From the NCBI RefSeq assembly GCF_000422405.1, contig NZ_AULS01000003.1:171937-235936 (forward strand): a stretch of 64,000 nt of DNA. The letters are read 5' to 3'. Position numbers and translations under genes: made by a program. How positions within the stretch are numbered: the first letter of the stretch is position 1; every line of letters starts with the position of its first letter. Positions 32,797 through 41,470 of this stretch are shown piece by piece. Origin of the DNA: Microbacterium luticocti DSM 19459 (GTDB lineage Bacteria; Actinomycetota; Actinomycetes; Actinomycetales; Microbacteriaceae). Below the pieces are notes generated by a model that was given only the letters and a program-made list of their open reading frames with translations, was not told where the DNA came from and made no database searches.

Positions 32797-33392
32797 ACCC
32801 GCCGAGCGACCACCGCAGCGGTCCGCGGCGGCGCGGCGACGCGCTCGTTGCGGCGATCCTCGAGGCGGCGTTGGCGGAGCTGGCCGAGGTCGGCTATGCG
32901 CAGGTGACGATGGATGCCGTAGCCCGCCGCGCCGGCGCGAGCAAGGCGTCACTGTACCGGCGCTGGCCGTCGCGGGCGGCCCTGGTGGTCGACGCGGTGT
33001 ACCGGGTGGCGCCCGACCCCGAGCATCCGCCGGACACCGGTGCGCTGCGCACCGATCTGCTCGAGATGCTGCGTCAGGCCGCCGCCGTGCTGCAGGGGCC
33101 GGCGGGCGAGGCGTTGCGCGGGATCATCGCGGAGTCGCGGGACGACGCCGACCGCACCCGGGAGATCCGTGCCCGATCGCAGGGTCGCAATCGCCGCCTC
33201 GTGACCGAGCTGGTGCGGCGTGCCGTCGATCGCGGGGAGGTGGCGGCATCCGCTCTCGCCCCGGCGCGGCTCGATGTGCCGGCGGCGCTGCTTCGCCACC
33301 ACTTTCTGCTCGGCGACCAGGCTCTGGACGACGCCCTGTTCGTCGACCTCGTCGACGAGGTGCTGCTGCCCCTGCTGCGCGCGCCCGGCTGA
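32793..33392 (+). CDS. TetR-family regulator of the PEP-enzyme operon
   Basis: 199 aa from GTG 32793, overlapping the preceding stop (GTGA). Clear helix-turn-helix 'VTMDAVARRAGASKASLYRR' and an Ala/Leu/Arg-rich ligand-binding half. Being translationally coupled to the enzyme gene and having a perfect palindrome before that operon, it most likely autoregulates the pair. Ligand unknown, possibly the compound the enzyme modifies. Confidence 0.87.
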   Translation: MNPPSDHRSGPRRRGDALVAAILEAALAELAEVGYAQVTMDAVARRAGASKASLYRRWPSRAALVVDAVYRVAPDPEHPPDTGALRTDLLEMLRQAAAVLQGPAGEALRGIIAESRDDADRTREIRARSQGRNRRLVTELVRRAVDRGEVAASALAPARLDVPAALLRHHFLLGDQALDDALFVDLVDEVLLPLLRAPG

Positions 33393-33463
33393 GCGGGCCT
33401 GGTCTCAGTCCACCGGTTCGAGTGCGCGCACCGCCCGCCGCACGTTCCGTACGCGCGACGCGT

Positions 33464-34420
33464 TCAGCGGATGCGGACGGCACCCGGCTGCACCGTGATG
33501 CGCGCCCGGGTGATCTCGCCGAGGTGGTCGCCGTCGACTTCGAACGCGCGGGGTTCGGCCAGTTCGACCTCGAGGATGCGCAGCCGGCGGTGCTCGGTGC
33601 TGTCGCTGCTGACGGCGCGCTCATCGCCCGCCGAGGCGGCACCGGGCAGCAGACGCTTCAGTCCGTTGTCCCACACCATGGTGCGCAGGGTGTCCATCCA
33701 GCCGGCGACGCCGTCGGCGTTCAGCAACAGCAGGTCGAGTTCGCCGTCGGCGGGGTCGGCGTCGGGCAGCAACGTGATGCCACCTTGCAGCGTGCCGCAG
33801 TTGCCGACGATGAGCGTGTGCGCGTGTTGCCCGGTCGGGTCGGCCCCGTCGAGGCCGAGTCGGATGTCGATGACCTCGCTGGCCGAGACGGCGCGCCCGA
33901 GCGACTCGACGTAGGCGAGCCAGCCGGCCTTGTCTTTCAGGTCGTCGTCGGTCTCGGTGATCATGTGTGCGTCGATGCCGAATCCGGCCATCACGGCGAA
34001 CGCGCACCGTCGGTCGCCGGCGGGCCCGGCCACCTCGGCCCAGCCGATGTCGATCGGGCGAGCGGTGCCGGTCAGGGCGCGGGCGAACGCGGCGGCGGTG
34101 TCACCGAGCGGGATCTCGAGGTTGCGGGCGAGCAGGTTGCCGGTGCCCAGCGGGATGACGGCCAGGTCGACATCGGCGCCGGTGTCGGCGAGGTGCTCGG
34201 CGACCGCGCGGACGGTGCCGTCGCCGCCCGCCGCCGCGACGACGTCGACGCCCGCGTCCAGCGCGGCCTGGGTCGCGGCGCGACCGGGGTCGTCCTCGCT
34301 GGTCTCGAACCAGGTCACGTCGACGTCGTGGCCGTCGGCGGCGGCCGTCAGCGCGGCCTCAAGGTCGTCGCGGCCGGTCTTGGACGGATTCCAGACGAGG
34401 CCGATGCGGGGGTCGGTCAT
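33464..34420 (-). CDS. Diacylglycerol kinase-family lipid kinase
   Basis: 318 aa from ATG 34420. DAGK catalytic domain with nucleotide motif 'AAAGGDGTVRAVAEHL' and 'IPLGTGNLLARNLEIPLG', then a C-terminal beta-sandwich with 'EVDGDHLGEITRARI'. The family phosphorylates diacylglycerol or related lipids and supports phospholipid turnover. No membrane helix, so a peripheral protein. Monocistronic. Confidence 0.88.
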   Translation of the reverse strand: MTDPRIGLVWNPSKTGRDDLEAALTAAADGHDVDVTWFETSEDDPGRAATQAALDAGVDVVAAAGGDGTVRAVAEHLADTGADVDLAVIPLGTGNLLARNLEIPLGDTAAAFARALTGTARPIDIGWAEVAGPAGDRRCAFAVMAGFGIDAHMITETDDDLKDKAGWLAYVESLGRAVSASEVIDIRLGLDGADPTGQHAHTLIVGNCGTLQGGITLLPDADPADGELDLLLLNADGVAGWMDTLRTMVWDNGLKRLLPGAASAGDERAVSSDSTEHRRLRILEVELAEPRAFEVDGDHLGEITRARITVQPGAVRIR

Positions 34421-34490
34421 GGCGGTGCCTTTCGTCGCGGACGGTTGCGACATCCATTCAAGCCGATGCCGGCATCGGCCGCCTGTCTTT

Positions 34491-34640
34491 CCCGCGCGCA
34501 CGGCGCGCCACAGTAGGTCGCTGACCTCGGCGCGGTCGTCACCTCTCTCCCCCGCGGGCACGGCGCGCTCGAGTAGGTCGCTGACCTCGGTGCGGTCGTC
34601 GCCTCTCCCCCGCGGGCACGGCGCGCCGCCGACGTCTCTT
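34491..34640. repeat. ~59-bp tandem repeat (two and a half units) upstream of the lipid kinase gene
   Basis: Units beginning cccgcgNgcacggcgcgc and containing agtaggtcgctgacctcg start at 34491 (60 bp), 34551 (58 bp) and 34609 (partial). They fill most of the 339-base gap between the lipid kinase and the lipoate-ligase-like gene. The core aggtcgctgacct is itself an imperfect palindrome. No gene is seen in the gap. Confidence 0.75.
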
Positions 34641-34759
34641 CCGCACCGGCGCGCCCCGCGGCGACGGTCGCCGCCTGTTGCGGGATGAGGATCGTCTGAG
34701 CGACGACACGTGGTGAACGTGAGCGTTCGGAGCCGTCGAAGACGGCCCCGACGCGCGGT

Positions 34760-35455
34760 TCAGGGCATGGCGGCGAGGGCTCCGACGATCGCGTCGCCGA
34801 CACGGTCGGCGGGCAGGGCGCCGACCTCGTGCTGCAGGGTGCCGAAGGTCGCGGGATCCCAGTCGAGTCCGAGCGCGTCATTGACCTCGAGCAGCACATC
34901 GCTCAGGTGGGCGACGGCGCGAAGCGGCAGCATCCCGCTGAGCAGACGTGCGCCGCGCACGGCGCGCTGGGATGTACCGACGAGCTTGGCCCGGCCACGG
35001 GCGTTGACGCTGAACTCGCCCGGGCAGTACTCCCCCGGCACGGGTCCGATGCGGGCGTCGACGCCGAGTCTGGAAAGTGCCGCCACGAGGGCGGTGCCGG
35101 CGCGGGCGAACTGGCGCTGTTGATCGGCGAGGTCGTCTTCGCGCTCGATCAGGTCGAACACGAGGCACGACTCGTCGTAGGCGACGGCACGTCCGCCGGT
35201 GGGACGGATGACGGGTGTGAAGCCCCGTCGGCGCGCGGCGTCGGCGGCGCGCCCGAATCCGGGCATCCGGCTCTCACGACGGCTCATCGCGACCGTGGGC
35301 GGCGGCACGTACAGTCGCACGACGCGGGCGTCGGCGATCACACCCGATGCGACCGCACGCAGCAGCTCGACGGAGCGGTCGAGAAGGGATGCCGCGCCGC
35401 CGGACTCGCGTTCGCGGATCACGCGGGTCGCCGGCGCGGGCTGCAGGGCGGTCAC
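34760..35455 (-). CDS. Lipoate-protein ligase / octanoyltransferase family protein
   Basis: 231 aa biotin/lipoate A/B ligase domain. Key motifs: 'VIRPTGGRAVAYDE' for the lipoyl-AMP site and 'RAKLVGTSQRAVRGA' with the conserved lysine. It is shorter than LplA, lacking the C-terminal accessory domain, so an LplJ/LipM-like octanoyltransferase or amidotransferase is equally possible. Cytoplasmic. Not clustered with lipoyl-dependent dehydrogenase genes. Confidence 0.82.
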   Translation of the reverse strand: MTALQPAPATRVIRERESGGAASLLDRSVELLRAVASGVIADARVVRLYVPPPTVAMSRRESRMPGFGRAADAARRRGFTPVIRPTGGRAVAYDESCLVFDLIEREDDLADQQRQFARAGTALVAALSRLGVDARIGPVPGEYCPGEFSVNARGRAKLVGTSQRAVRGARLLSGMLPLRAVAHLSDVLLEVNDALGLDWDPATFGTLQHEVGALPADRVGDAIVGALAAMP

Positions 35456-35498
35456 GTCCTCAGCCTGCCACGGTCCGGCGCAGCCTACGGCCCGCGCG

Positions 35499-36059
35499 TC
35501 ACGTCACGTCGAATGTGGCCATGATGAACTGGCCGGTCTGGTGGACGCTCGTGAGTCGAAGCCGGGTCGAGTCGAAACCTCCCGGAAGCAATGGCGCTCC
35601 GGATCCGAGCGTGACCGGCGCGATGGACAGGCGGATCTCATCCAGGTGTCCGATCTTCGCGAACTCTGCGGCAAGCGCACCGCCGCCGATCACCCAGACG
35701 TCCCCGTCGCCTGCCGCGGTGAGGATGCGGTCGATGTGGTCGGCGGGCGGTCCGCTGACGAAGGTGATGTCGGCGCCGGGCACGACGGGCAGATCCGTCC
35801 GGGTGGTGAACACGAAGGTCTTGCGGTCGCCGTAGAACTTCTGCCACTTCTCGGGGTGCGCGATGAGATCCTCATGCTCGATCAGCCATCGGTACGTGGT
35901 GGAGCCTTCCACCTGCACGGTGACGCCCGAGACGAATTGCTCGCCTTCGGCGATGGCCTCTCGGCCGCCCTCGACCGCGAAGAGCCAGTCGAGGGAGTCG
36001 TTCGAATCAGCGAGGTAGCCGTCCAGAGACGTCGAGGTGTAGTAGACGATCCGGGTCAT
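35499..36059 (-). CDS. DHFR-like / RibD C-terminal domain reductase
   Basis: 186 aa from ATG 36059, overlapping the TetR gene's stop (ATGA). Starts with the family signature 'RIVYYTSTSLDGYLADSN' and ends with 'FIMATFDVT'; the NADPH site is 'VWVIGGGALAAEF'. These proteins reduce small heterocycles and are often co-transcribed with regulators. Substrate unknown. Translationally coupled to the TetR gene. Confidence 0.87.
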   Translation of the reverse strand: MTRIVYYTSTSLDGYLADSNDSLDWLFAVEGGREAIAEGEQFVSGVTVQVEGSTTYRWLIEHEDLIAHPEKWQKFYGDRKTFVFTTRTDLPVVPGADITFVSGPPADHIDRILTAAGDGDVWVIGGGALAAEFAKIGHLDEIRLSIAPVTLGSGAPLLPGGFDSTRLRLTSVHQTGQFIMATFDVT

Positions 36060-36649
36060 CTGCTCACCCCCGGTCGACGCGCGCTCTCTTCGCTCGTCAC
36101 GGATCCGAACAGCTGCCAGGCGCCGGCCCGGGCGAGTGCCAGCGGGTCGGTGTCGCCGAGGGCTCCGGAGAGGAAAAGCGATGCGATGCCGTGGACCAGA
36201 CCCCACGCGGCCTGACGGGCCTGCGCCTCGGGGGTCCGGAGCTGCTCCCGGCCCAGAGTCGCCATTCCGGACGTCAGGGCTGCTGCCGCACGGTCGCGCT
36301 GTTCGCGAAGGCCCGCGGTCTCCTCCAGCAGGTCCGGCCGGAACATGACGGCGTAATGCCCCGGCTTCTCCAGAGCGAATCGCACGTACGCCACTGCCGT
36401 CTCCACGAACTCCCCACGCTCGACGGACGGCGCGAGAGCATCGGCCAGAGCCTCGAACCCCTCCATCGCCAGGGCCGTGAACAGTCCTCGTCGTGAGCCG
36501 AAGTGATGTGCGGGGGCGCCGTGTGTCACGCCGGCACGGCGCGCCAGCTCGCGCAATGACAGTGTCTCCGGCCCGTTCCGGGCGATCTCGTCCGCGGCGG
36601 CGGACAGCAGATGCTCGCGGAGCCTGCCGTGATGGTAGGTGTCGACCAC
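36056..36649 (-). CDS. TetR-family regulator
   Basis: 197 aa from GTG 36649, giving the common N-terminus MVDTYHHGRLREHLL. A further upstream ATG (36679) falls inside the putative operator and is less likely. Helix-turn-helix 'LRELARRAGVTHGAPAHHF'. Divergent from a DoxX-like gene; the intergenic inverted repeat catctag...ctagatg is the probable operator. Likely controls both the reductase it overlaps and the DoxX/GNAT pair. Confidence 0.85.
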   Translation of the reverse strand: MVDTYHHGRLREHLLSAAADEIARNGPETLSLRELARRAGVTHGAPAHHFGSRRGLFTALAMEGFEALADALAPSVERGEFVETAVAYVRFALEKPGHYAVMFRPDLLEETAGLREQRDRAAAALTSGMATLGREQLRTPEAQARQAAWGLVHGIASLFLSGALGDTDPLALARAGAWQLFGSVTSEESARRPGVSR

Positions 36650-36668
36650 ACCCGGCAGTCTAATCGAG

Positions 36669-36726
36669 CATCTAGACATTGACAAGATCACGCGCGGTGG
36701 TCCACTATCTATGCACTGACTAGATG
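36669..36726. promoter_or_regulatory. Inverted repeats in the tetR-doxX divergent promoter region
   Basis: catctagacattg (36669-36681) is mirrored by cactgactagatg (36714-36726) with three mismatches. The arms surround an AT-richer stretch holding likely promoters for both directions, consistent with one TetR site per promoter rather than one long hairpin. Confidence 0.55.
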
Positions 36727-36737
36727 AAAGGCACGTC

Positions 36738-37196
36738 ATGGTTCCTCTGATCATCCTGACCGTGGTCTCGCTGGCGGCCCGAGCGGTCGGCGCATTCGGG
36801 CTCGACGCCCTGAACTCCTGGTCGGCGGCTCTGGCCGTGGGGCTGGCGGTGATGTTCACGGTGACCGCGATATCCCATTGGGTGCAGCCGCGACGGGACG
36901 GGCTGATCGCGATCGTGCCGACGTGGGTGCCGCATCCGAGCCTCGTCGTCACGGTCACGGGCGCACTGGAGCTTCTGGGCGCACTCGGCCTGCTGGTGCC
37001 GGCGACTCGCGTCGTCGCGGCGATCTGCCTCGCGGCGCTCCTGGTCGCGATGTTCCCCGCCAATGTGCGCGCCGCGCACGGTGTCGATCATCCCGCGGCC
37101 CCGACCACGCCGCTTGCGTTGCGCACCGCACTGCAGGTGATCTTCGTCGCCGCCGCCGTGTTCGTCGCCGTCGCCGGCATGGCGCCACGGCAATGA
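36738..37196 (+). CDS. DoxX-like membrane protein
   Basis: 152 aa with four predicted helices ('LIILTVVSLAARAVGAFGLD', 'ALAVGLAVMFTVTAISHW', 'GALELLGALGLLVPATRV', 'ALQVIFVAAAVFVAVAG'). DoxX/DoxD-like family. First gene of a + strand pair with the GNAT gene (ATGA overlap), divergent from its presumed regulator. Function beyond membrane redox stress association is unknown. Confidence 0.78.
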   Translation: MVPLIILTVVSLAARAVGAFGLDALNSWSAALAVGLAVMFTVTAISHWVQPRRDGLIAIVPTWVPHPSLVVTVTGALELLGALGLLVPATRVVAAICLAALLVAMFPANVRAAHGVDHPAAPTTPLALRTALQVIFVAAAVFVAVAGMAPRQ

Positions 37197-37678
37197 CCGC
37201 CGTCGTACTGCGCCCGATGACCCAGCAGGACGTCCCCGTCGTCAGCACCATCTGGGCGACCGCCTGGCGCGACGGTCATGCCGGTCACGTCGATCCCGCA
37301 CTCGAGAGCATCCGCACCCCTGAGTCGTTCCTCCCGCGCGCCGAACGCCGGGTGCCGCTCACCGTCGTCGCCGAACGGGCAGGCGACGTGGTGGGATTCG
37401 CCACCGTCGTCGACGATGAGGTCGAAGAGCTGTTCGTCGACGGCCGGGCACGCGGCACAGGCATCGCGATCGCGCTGCTTCGAGAGGCGGAGGAGCGCAT
37501 CGCTTCGGAGGGCTGGTCGGATGGGTGGCTGGCTGTGGTCTCCGGCAACTCCCGCGCCCGTCGCTTCTACGAGCGCGAGGGATGGCGCGACACCGGGCCG
37601 CTGCTCTATGCGGCCGAGGGACCGGAAGGACCCGTCCTCGTGCCGTGCCGACGATACGAGCGACGTCTGAGGGGATGA
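37193..37678 (+). CDS. GNAT N-acetyltransferase
   Basis: 161 aa. Acetyl-CoA binding motif A in 'ELFVDGRARGTGIAIALL' and motif B 'VSGNSRARRFYEREGWRDTG'. Substrate unknown. Starts within the stop of the DoxX-like gene, hence co-translated. Confidence 0.87.
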   Translation: MTAVVLRPMTQQDVPVVSTIWATAWRDGHAGHVDPALESIRTPESFLPRAERRVPLTVVAERAGDVVGFATVVDDEVEELFVDGRARGTGIAIALLREAEERIASEGWSDGWLAVVSGNSRARRFYEREGWRDTGPLLYAAEGPEGPVLVPCRRYERRLRG

Positions 37679-37771
37679 CGATTCGAGGGATGCCTGAGGG
37701 CCGAGCACCCGTGCCCGTCATGGCTCGGCGCGACGGACGACCCGCCCGGCGAAGGGCTTCCGCCGAGCGGT

Positions 37772-38980
37772 CTACGGTTCGACGACCGGCGGTCGGCGCA
37801 GGACGAGCGCCGCCATCGCCACGAGCGAGGCCACCGTGAGAGCCAGCGCCGCGGGACCGAGCGCTCCCACGCCGGCTGTCGCGATGAGTCCCCCGCCCAG
37901 GGCGGAGCCGCCGGCGATCCCGATGTTGAGCACGACCACGAAGAGGCTCGTCGCCAGTGGACGGAATCCCGGTGACGCGGTTCGAGCGACCCGGGCTTGG
38001 AACACCGGAGGCAGACCGCCGATCCCGAAGCCGACGAGCGCGGCGCCGACGGCGGCCAGCGGCTGAGGGAAGGCGGACGGGGGTGCGACGGTGATCAGCA
38101 GCACTCCGGCGGGCACGGTCGCCACCAGCACGAGCAGCGTGGCGCTGGGGTGGCGGTCACTGACCGCCCCGCCGATCATGAGCGCGACCGCACCCGCGAT
38201 CCCGGCGGCCAGGAGGACTCCGCTGGCGGAACCGGCGCTGATTCGGGCGGCTGAAAGCGTCGGAACGATGTAGGCGTAGAGGGTCATGTAGCCGGTGAGC
38301 AGCAGGGCCCCGACGGACAGCAGCGCGCCGACGGGGACGGCCGTACGGTCGAGTCGCCGCCCAGAGGCCTGGGTCGAGCCGGCGTCAGCGAGCCGAGGCA
38401 AGCTCCGCGACAGTGCGAGCGCAGAGACGGCCAGCATGCCGGCCGCGCCCGCGAAGGCCCATTGCCAGGCTCCCGCGGCCGCCAGCGCCGCCCCCACCGG
38501 TACGCCCAGGACGGATGCGAGCGTGCCGCCGCCGAGGACGATGGCCATCGCGCGCCCGAGTCGCTCTGGCGGGACCAGCGTGGGGACGTACGCGAAGACG
38601 ACGGACCAGGAGACGGCCGCGCTCAGGGCCGACACGATGCGCGCTACGACCGTCACGCCGTAGACGGGCACGGTCGCGACGACGAGTGTCGCAGCGGCGA
38701 AGACCAGTACGGAGCCGATGAGCAGCGGCTTGCGCGGGACGGCGCGGGTGGCTCTGACGACCGGGACCGTCCCGACCACGATCGTCAGCGCCCACACCGA
38801 GACGAGGACGCCGATCGCTGAGGGGTCGACATCGAGCGTCGACGACATTCCGAGGATCAGCGCGGGTGGAAGCAACTCCGTGCTCACCGATGCGAAGAGG
38901 ACGAGCCCGAGGCTGAGAAGCAGTGCCCGGGTGCGTCGGGTGGACAATGAGAGGTCGGCGGTCGCCGTGGACGGGGTCAT
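37772..38980 (-). CDS. MFS efflux transporter (DHA1 family)
   Basis: 402 aa from ATG 38980. Twelve hydrophobic helices and the drug/H+ antiporter helix-5 motif 'IVLGGGTLASVLGVPVGA'. N-terminal 'LLPPALILGMSSTLDVDPS' resembles AraJ-type exporters. Divergent from a MerR gene across 57 bases with a MerR-type dyad, suggesting induced efflux of an unknown compound. Confidence 0.87.
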   Translation of the reverse strand: MTPSTATADLSLSTRRTRALLLSLGLVLFASVSTELLPPALILGMSSTLDVDPSAIGVLVSVWALTIVVGTVPVVRATRAVPRKPLLIGSVLVFAAATLVVATVPVYGVTVVARIVSALSAAVSWSVVFAYVPTLVPPERLGRAMAIVLGGGTLASVLGVPVGAALAAAGAWQWAFAGAAGMLAVSALALSRSLPRLADAGSTQASGRRLDRTAVPVGALLSVGALLLTGYMTLYAYIVPTLSAARISAGSASGVLLAAGIAGAVALMIGGAVSDRHPSATLLVLVATVPAGVLLITVAPPSAFPQPLAAVGAALVGFGIGGLPPVFQARVARTASPGFRPLATSLFVVVLNIGIAGGSALGGGLIATAGVGALGPAALALTVASLVAMAALVLRRPPVVEP

Positions 38981-38994
38981 GTCGTTACCGTAAA

Positions 38995-39019
38995 CTTTGA
39001 CATCAATGAGAAGGTCAAG
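38995..39019. promoter_or_regulatory. MerR-type dyad in the MFS/merR promoter region
   Basis: ctttgac (38995-39001) and gtcaag (39014-39019) form an imperfect dyad. Read on the minus strand it places ttgacc as a -35 element with an extended spacer before a tttacg-like -10, the arrangement MerR regulators distort. Confidence 0.45.
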
Positions 39020-39037
39020 CCTGGAACCGGAGACAGT

Positions 39038-39448
39038 ATGAGGATCGGAGAGCTCTCTCGACGCACCGGTGTCGCGACCCGTCTCCTGCGGTACTACGAG
39101 GCGCAGGGCCTGCTGGAGTCCACGCGCTCTCTCAACGGATACCGGGACTACACCGAGGCGGACGTGGACACGGTGACGCAGATCCGCGGGCTGCTGTCCG
39201 CCGGTCTCACGACCCGGCTCATCCGCATGATCCTCGACATGGAAGGCGTGCGGGGCAGCGTGACGGCGGCGCAGTGCACACGCACTGTCGCAGGCGAGGT
39301 CGCTGAGGAACTCGCTCGGGTCGAGGAGAGACTGCGCTGCCTGTCGCAGAGCAGTGCCACGATGCGGCAATGGCTCACCGCGGCCGGGTACGAGGAGTTG
39401 GCGCCGGCCGCCCCGTCGGCGCCGCAACCCCAGCGGGTCACCGCATGA
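39038..39448 (+). CDS. MerR-family regulator
   Basis: 136 aa. Canonical start 'MRIGELSRRTGVATRLLRYY' with winged helix, then a dimerisation helix; single cysteines at 'AAQCTRT' and 'RLRCLSQ' do not form a metal site. A drug- or redox-responsive activator is more likely than a metal regulator. Overlaps the downstream peptidase E-like gene. Confidence 0.9.
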   Translation: MRIGELSRRTGVATRLLRYYEAQGLLESTRSLNGYRDYTEADVDTVTQIRGLLSAGLTTRLIRMILDMEGVRGSVTAAQCTRTVAGEVAEELARVEERLRCLSQSSATMRQWLTAAGYEELAPAAPSAPQPQRVTA

Positions 39449-40161
39449 GCGTCCACCTGCTCGGCGGTGGCGCACTGGAGCCGTCTGATGCCCCGCTGTA
39501 CGCACCGTTCCTCGAGGAGTCGCGCGCTCACGCCCGCGCCGGTGGGCGTACCGTCCCGCGGGTGGCGATCGTGTCGATTCATCCCGGCGGACCGGAACGC
39601 GCCGAGGTGCTTCGCCGCGTGCTCGCGGCGGCCGGTCAGGTCGAGACGGCGGTGACGAGCTCGCGAGGCGGGGAGGAGCTGTCACCGGGCGCGATCGCCG
39701 GTGTCGACGGCATCCTCGTCGGCGGCGGCATCGTCGAATCGGTGCGGGCGGGGCTCGAGTCTCTCTTCGACGAGATCCGCGGTCAGGTGGCCGCGGGGGT
39801 GCCGTATCTTGGTGTCTCGGCCGGAGCGATGGTGGCCGCCGTGGGCGCGCTCGGCGGAGGCACCCGCGTCGGCGGCGTGACCGTCTGTCCGGAGGAGCCG
39901 GACGAGTCCGGGGAGCAGCTTGAAGTGGAAGCCGGGATCGGGCTCGTGGACGGGTCGATCGACGTGCACGTCGCACAGCGCGGCACGCTCTCGAGGCTGG
40001 TCGCCGCGGTGGAGTCCGGGCTCATCGACAGCGCCCTCGGCATCGACGAGCGCACCGTGCTGATCGCCGGCGACGACGGGTTGCGCGTCGAGGGCAGCGG
40101 CAGCGTGTGGCAGGTGACACGCGGATCGGATGGCGTGGTGGTGTCGACGATCCGCGCCTGA
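39445..40161 (+). CDS. Peptidase S51 (peptidase E / cyanophycinase-like) protein
   Basis: 238 aa, ATG 39445 overlapping the merR stop. Class-I glutamine-amidotransferase-like fold with nucleophile elbow 'LGVSAGAMVAA' (Ser as in S51 enzymes), preceded by 'GILVGGGIVESVRAGL'. Acts on alpha-aspartyl dipeptides or cyanophycin in characterised members; the substrate here is unknown. Co-transcribed with merR. Confidence 0.8.
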   Translation: MSVHLLGGGALEPSDAPLYAPFLEESRAHARAGGRTVPRVAIVSIHPGGPERAEVLRRVLAAAGQVETAVTSSRGGEELSPGAIAGVDGILVGGGIVESVRAGLESLFDEIRGQVAAGVPYLGVSAGAMVAAVGALGGGTRVGGVTVCPEEPDESGEQLEVEAGIGLVDGSIDVHVAQRGTLSRLVAAVESGLIDSALGIDERTVLIAGDDGLRVEGSGSVWQVTRGSDGVVVSTIRA

Positions 40162-40326
40162 TCCGCATTCCGTCCACGCTGTTGATGGATGTACAGCCCG
40201 CTCGCTCGACCGCAGAGCGCTTCTCGATAGACACTGTCACATCGGACAGGTGCGACCGCTCACGACCACGTACTTACCGAGGTTCCCGCTTCCAGGCTGG
40301 TTCGAGCCGGCCGATAGAATTCGAGC

Positions 40327-40794
40327 GTGCGCGAGGAGCATCCGTTCGGCATTCAGCTGTACCCGGCGATGGTGAGAGAGGAAACCCTTCCCGGGGCTCG
40401 CGAGATCGGCAATGTCCATGGCGGGGAGTTCCTGGTCATGGAGGCCTGTGACGGGACGATATCGGTGTGCGACGTTGCGACGGGCCATTGTTCCCCGCTC
40501 AACCGCGACCGGAAAGCCACCGAGGGCTTCTTGGCGGCCTTCGCGGAGTATCTGAGTTCCGGGCCGGCTGCGCCAGCGCCAGTGGTGATGACGGCTGCGC
40601 AGGCTGCGGAGCGTCTTCGTGCCTTCCGGGACGGGCAGGTTCGTCCTCCCGTCCTGCCCGCAGGTAAGGAACTCTCTCACCGCGTGCGGCTGAGGAAGCT
40701 CCGAAAGCGGCTACACGCGATCGATCGCACCGCGACCGGGCCGGACTCATGGTGGCGCGGGCTCATCGAAGAGGCAGAGAACGATCTGCTCTAA
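40327..40794 (+). CDS. SUKH-4-like immunity protein, possibly N-terminally short
   Basis: 155 aa from GTG 40327, closely preceded by a gatagaat-like -10. 'GEFLVMEACDGTISVCDVAT' is the central strand pair, and the C-terminal 'GPDSWWRGLIEEAENDLL' resembles the end of SUKH-4 proteins (DPDxWWxxxLEEMxxGLL). Such proteins neutralise nuclease toxins of polymorphic toxin systems. The beginning seems shorter than usual. Wobble G/C is lower than in neighbouring genes. It opens the putative island ending at tRNA-Pro. Confidence 0.55.
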   Translation: MREEHPFGIQLYPAMVREETLPGAREIGNVHGGEFLVMEACDGTISVCDVATGHCSPLNRDRKATEGFLAAFAEYLSSGPAAPAPVVMTAAQAAERLRAFRDGQVRPPVLPAGKELSHRVRLRKLRKRLHAIDRTATGPDSWWRGLIEEAENDLL

Positions 40795-40922
40795 GGCGAC
40801 AGACTTGAGCAGGTACGTGTAGCCATCGCCGCCGACATCACACGTATCGAAACCGTCGCTGTCGCATCGCCTCCCGCCCATCACGAAGGTGAGCGAGGCC
40901 CCGGCAACAGTGCGACCGACGA

Positions 40923-41459
40923 TCAGGACGAAGACAACTCCGCCTGAATGTCGCGGATCGTCTTAGCGAGCACTCCGGAGGCCAGCAGGCCCGAGCCCAA
41001 AGGTCCGGCCGAGTCTTCTCCCAGCGCAGGCAGGCGTTTATGTGCGGCGCGGACCTCCGCAGTCATGTGCGCCAGTTGCCAGCGGACCTCGCTTGCTCGG
41101 GCATCCAAGTCATCAGGTGCGGCCAGTTCGGCAGCCTTCGCGGCATATGCGGCGGCACCCAGTGCATGCGCGCCCATGTGGGCAACCCCCGACGCTTGGC
41201 CGGCGGCCCGCGCGGCCGCGACGGCGGCGGGGCCCGTCGCTGACTGTGCGGCCCGCCCAGCGACAAAGCGGCGACGGATCTCTCCGGCAGCACTGAGCTC
41301 TCCGCGGCTGAAGGCTCGCGCACGCGCGATGCCGTCTCGTGCACGATCGTCGGTGAGCGCTTCCGCCTCGAATAACGCGAGAACACGCTCAGCGCAGTCG
41401 GCGGCCCACATGGCCACGAGACGCCGATCTGCCTCGCTAAGCGCTTGTGGAGATGCCAT
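40923..41459 (-). CDS. Imm5-like putative immunity protein
   Basis: 178 aa from ATG 41459. 'RLVAMWAADCAERVLALFEA' and 'RARDGIARARAFSRGELSAA', followed by Ala-rich helices with 'AARAAGQASGVAHMGAHALG', match the pattern of the Imm-5 family found beside toxin genes in actinobacteria. All-helical and cytoplasmic. No toxin gene is adjacent, so it may be an orphan immunity gene left from, or defending against, a polymorphic toxin. Confidence 0.6.
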   Translation of the reverse strand: MASPQALSEADRRLVAMWAADCAERVLALFEAEALTDDRARDGIARARAFSRGELSAAGEIRRRFVAGRAAQSATGPAAVAAARAAGQASGVAHMGAHALGAAAYAAKAAELAAPDDLDARASEVRWQLAHMTAEVRAAHKRLPALGEDSAGPLGSGLLASGVLAKTIRDIQAELSSS

Positions 41460-41470
41460 CCAACCATTCT

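Noticed and set aside
33393..33463. Possible attachment site or small gene in the gap after the TetR gene
   Set aside because: The gap is short and contains neither direct repeats nor a ribosome-site-supported frame.
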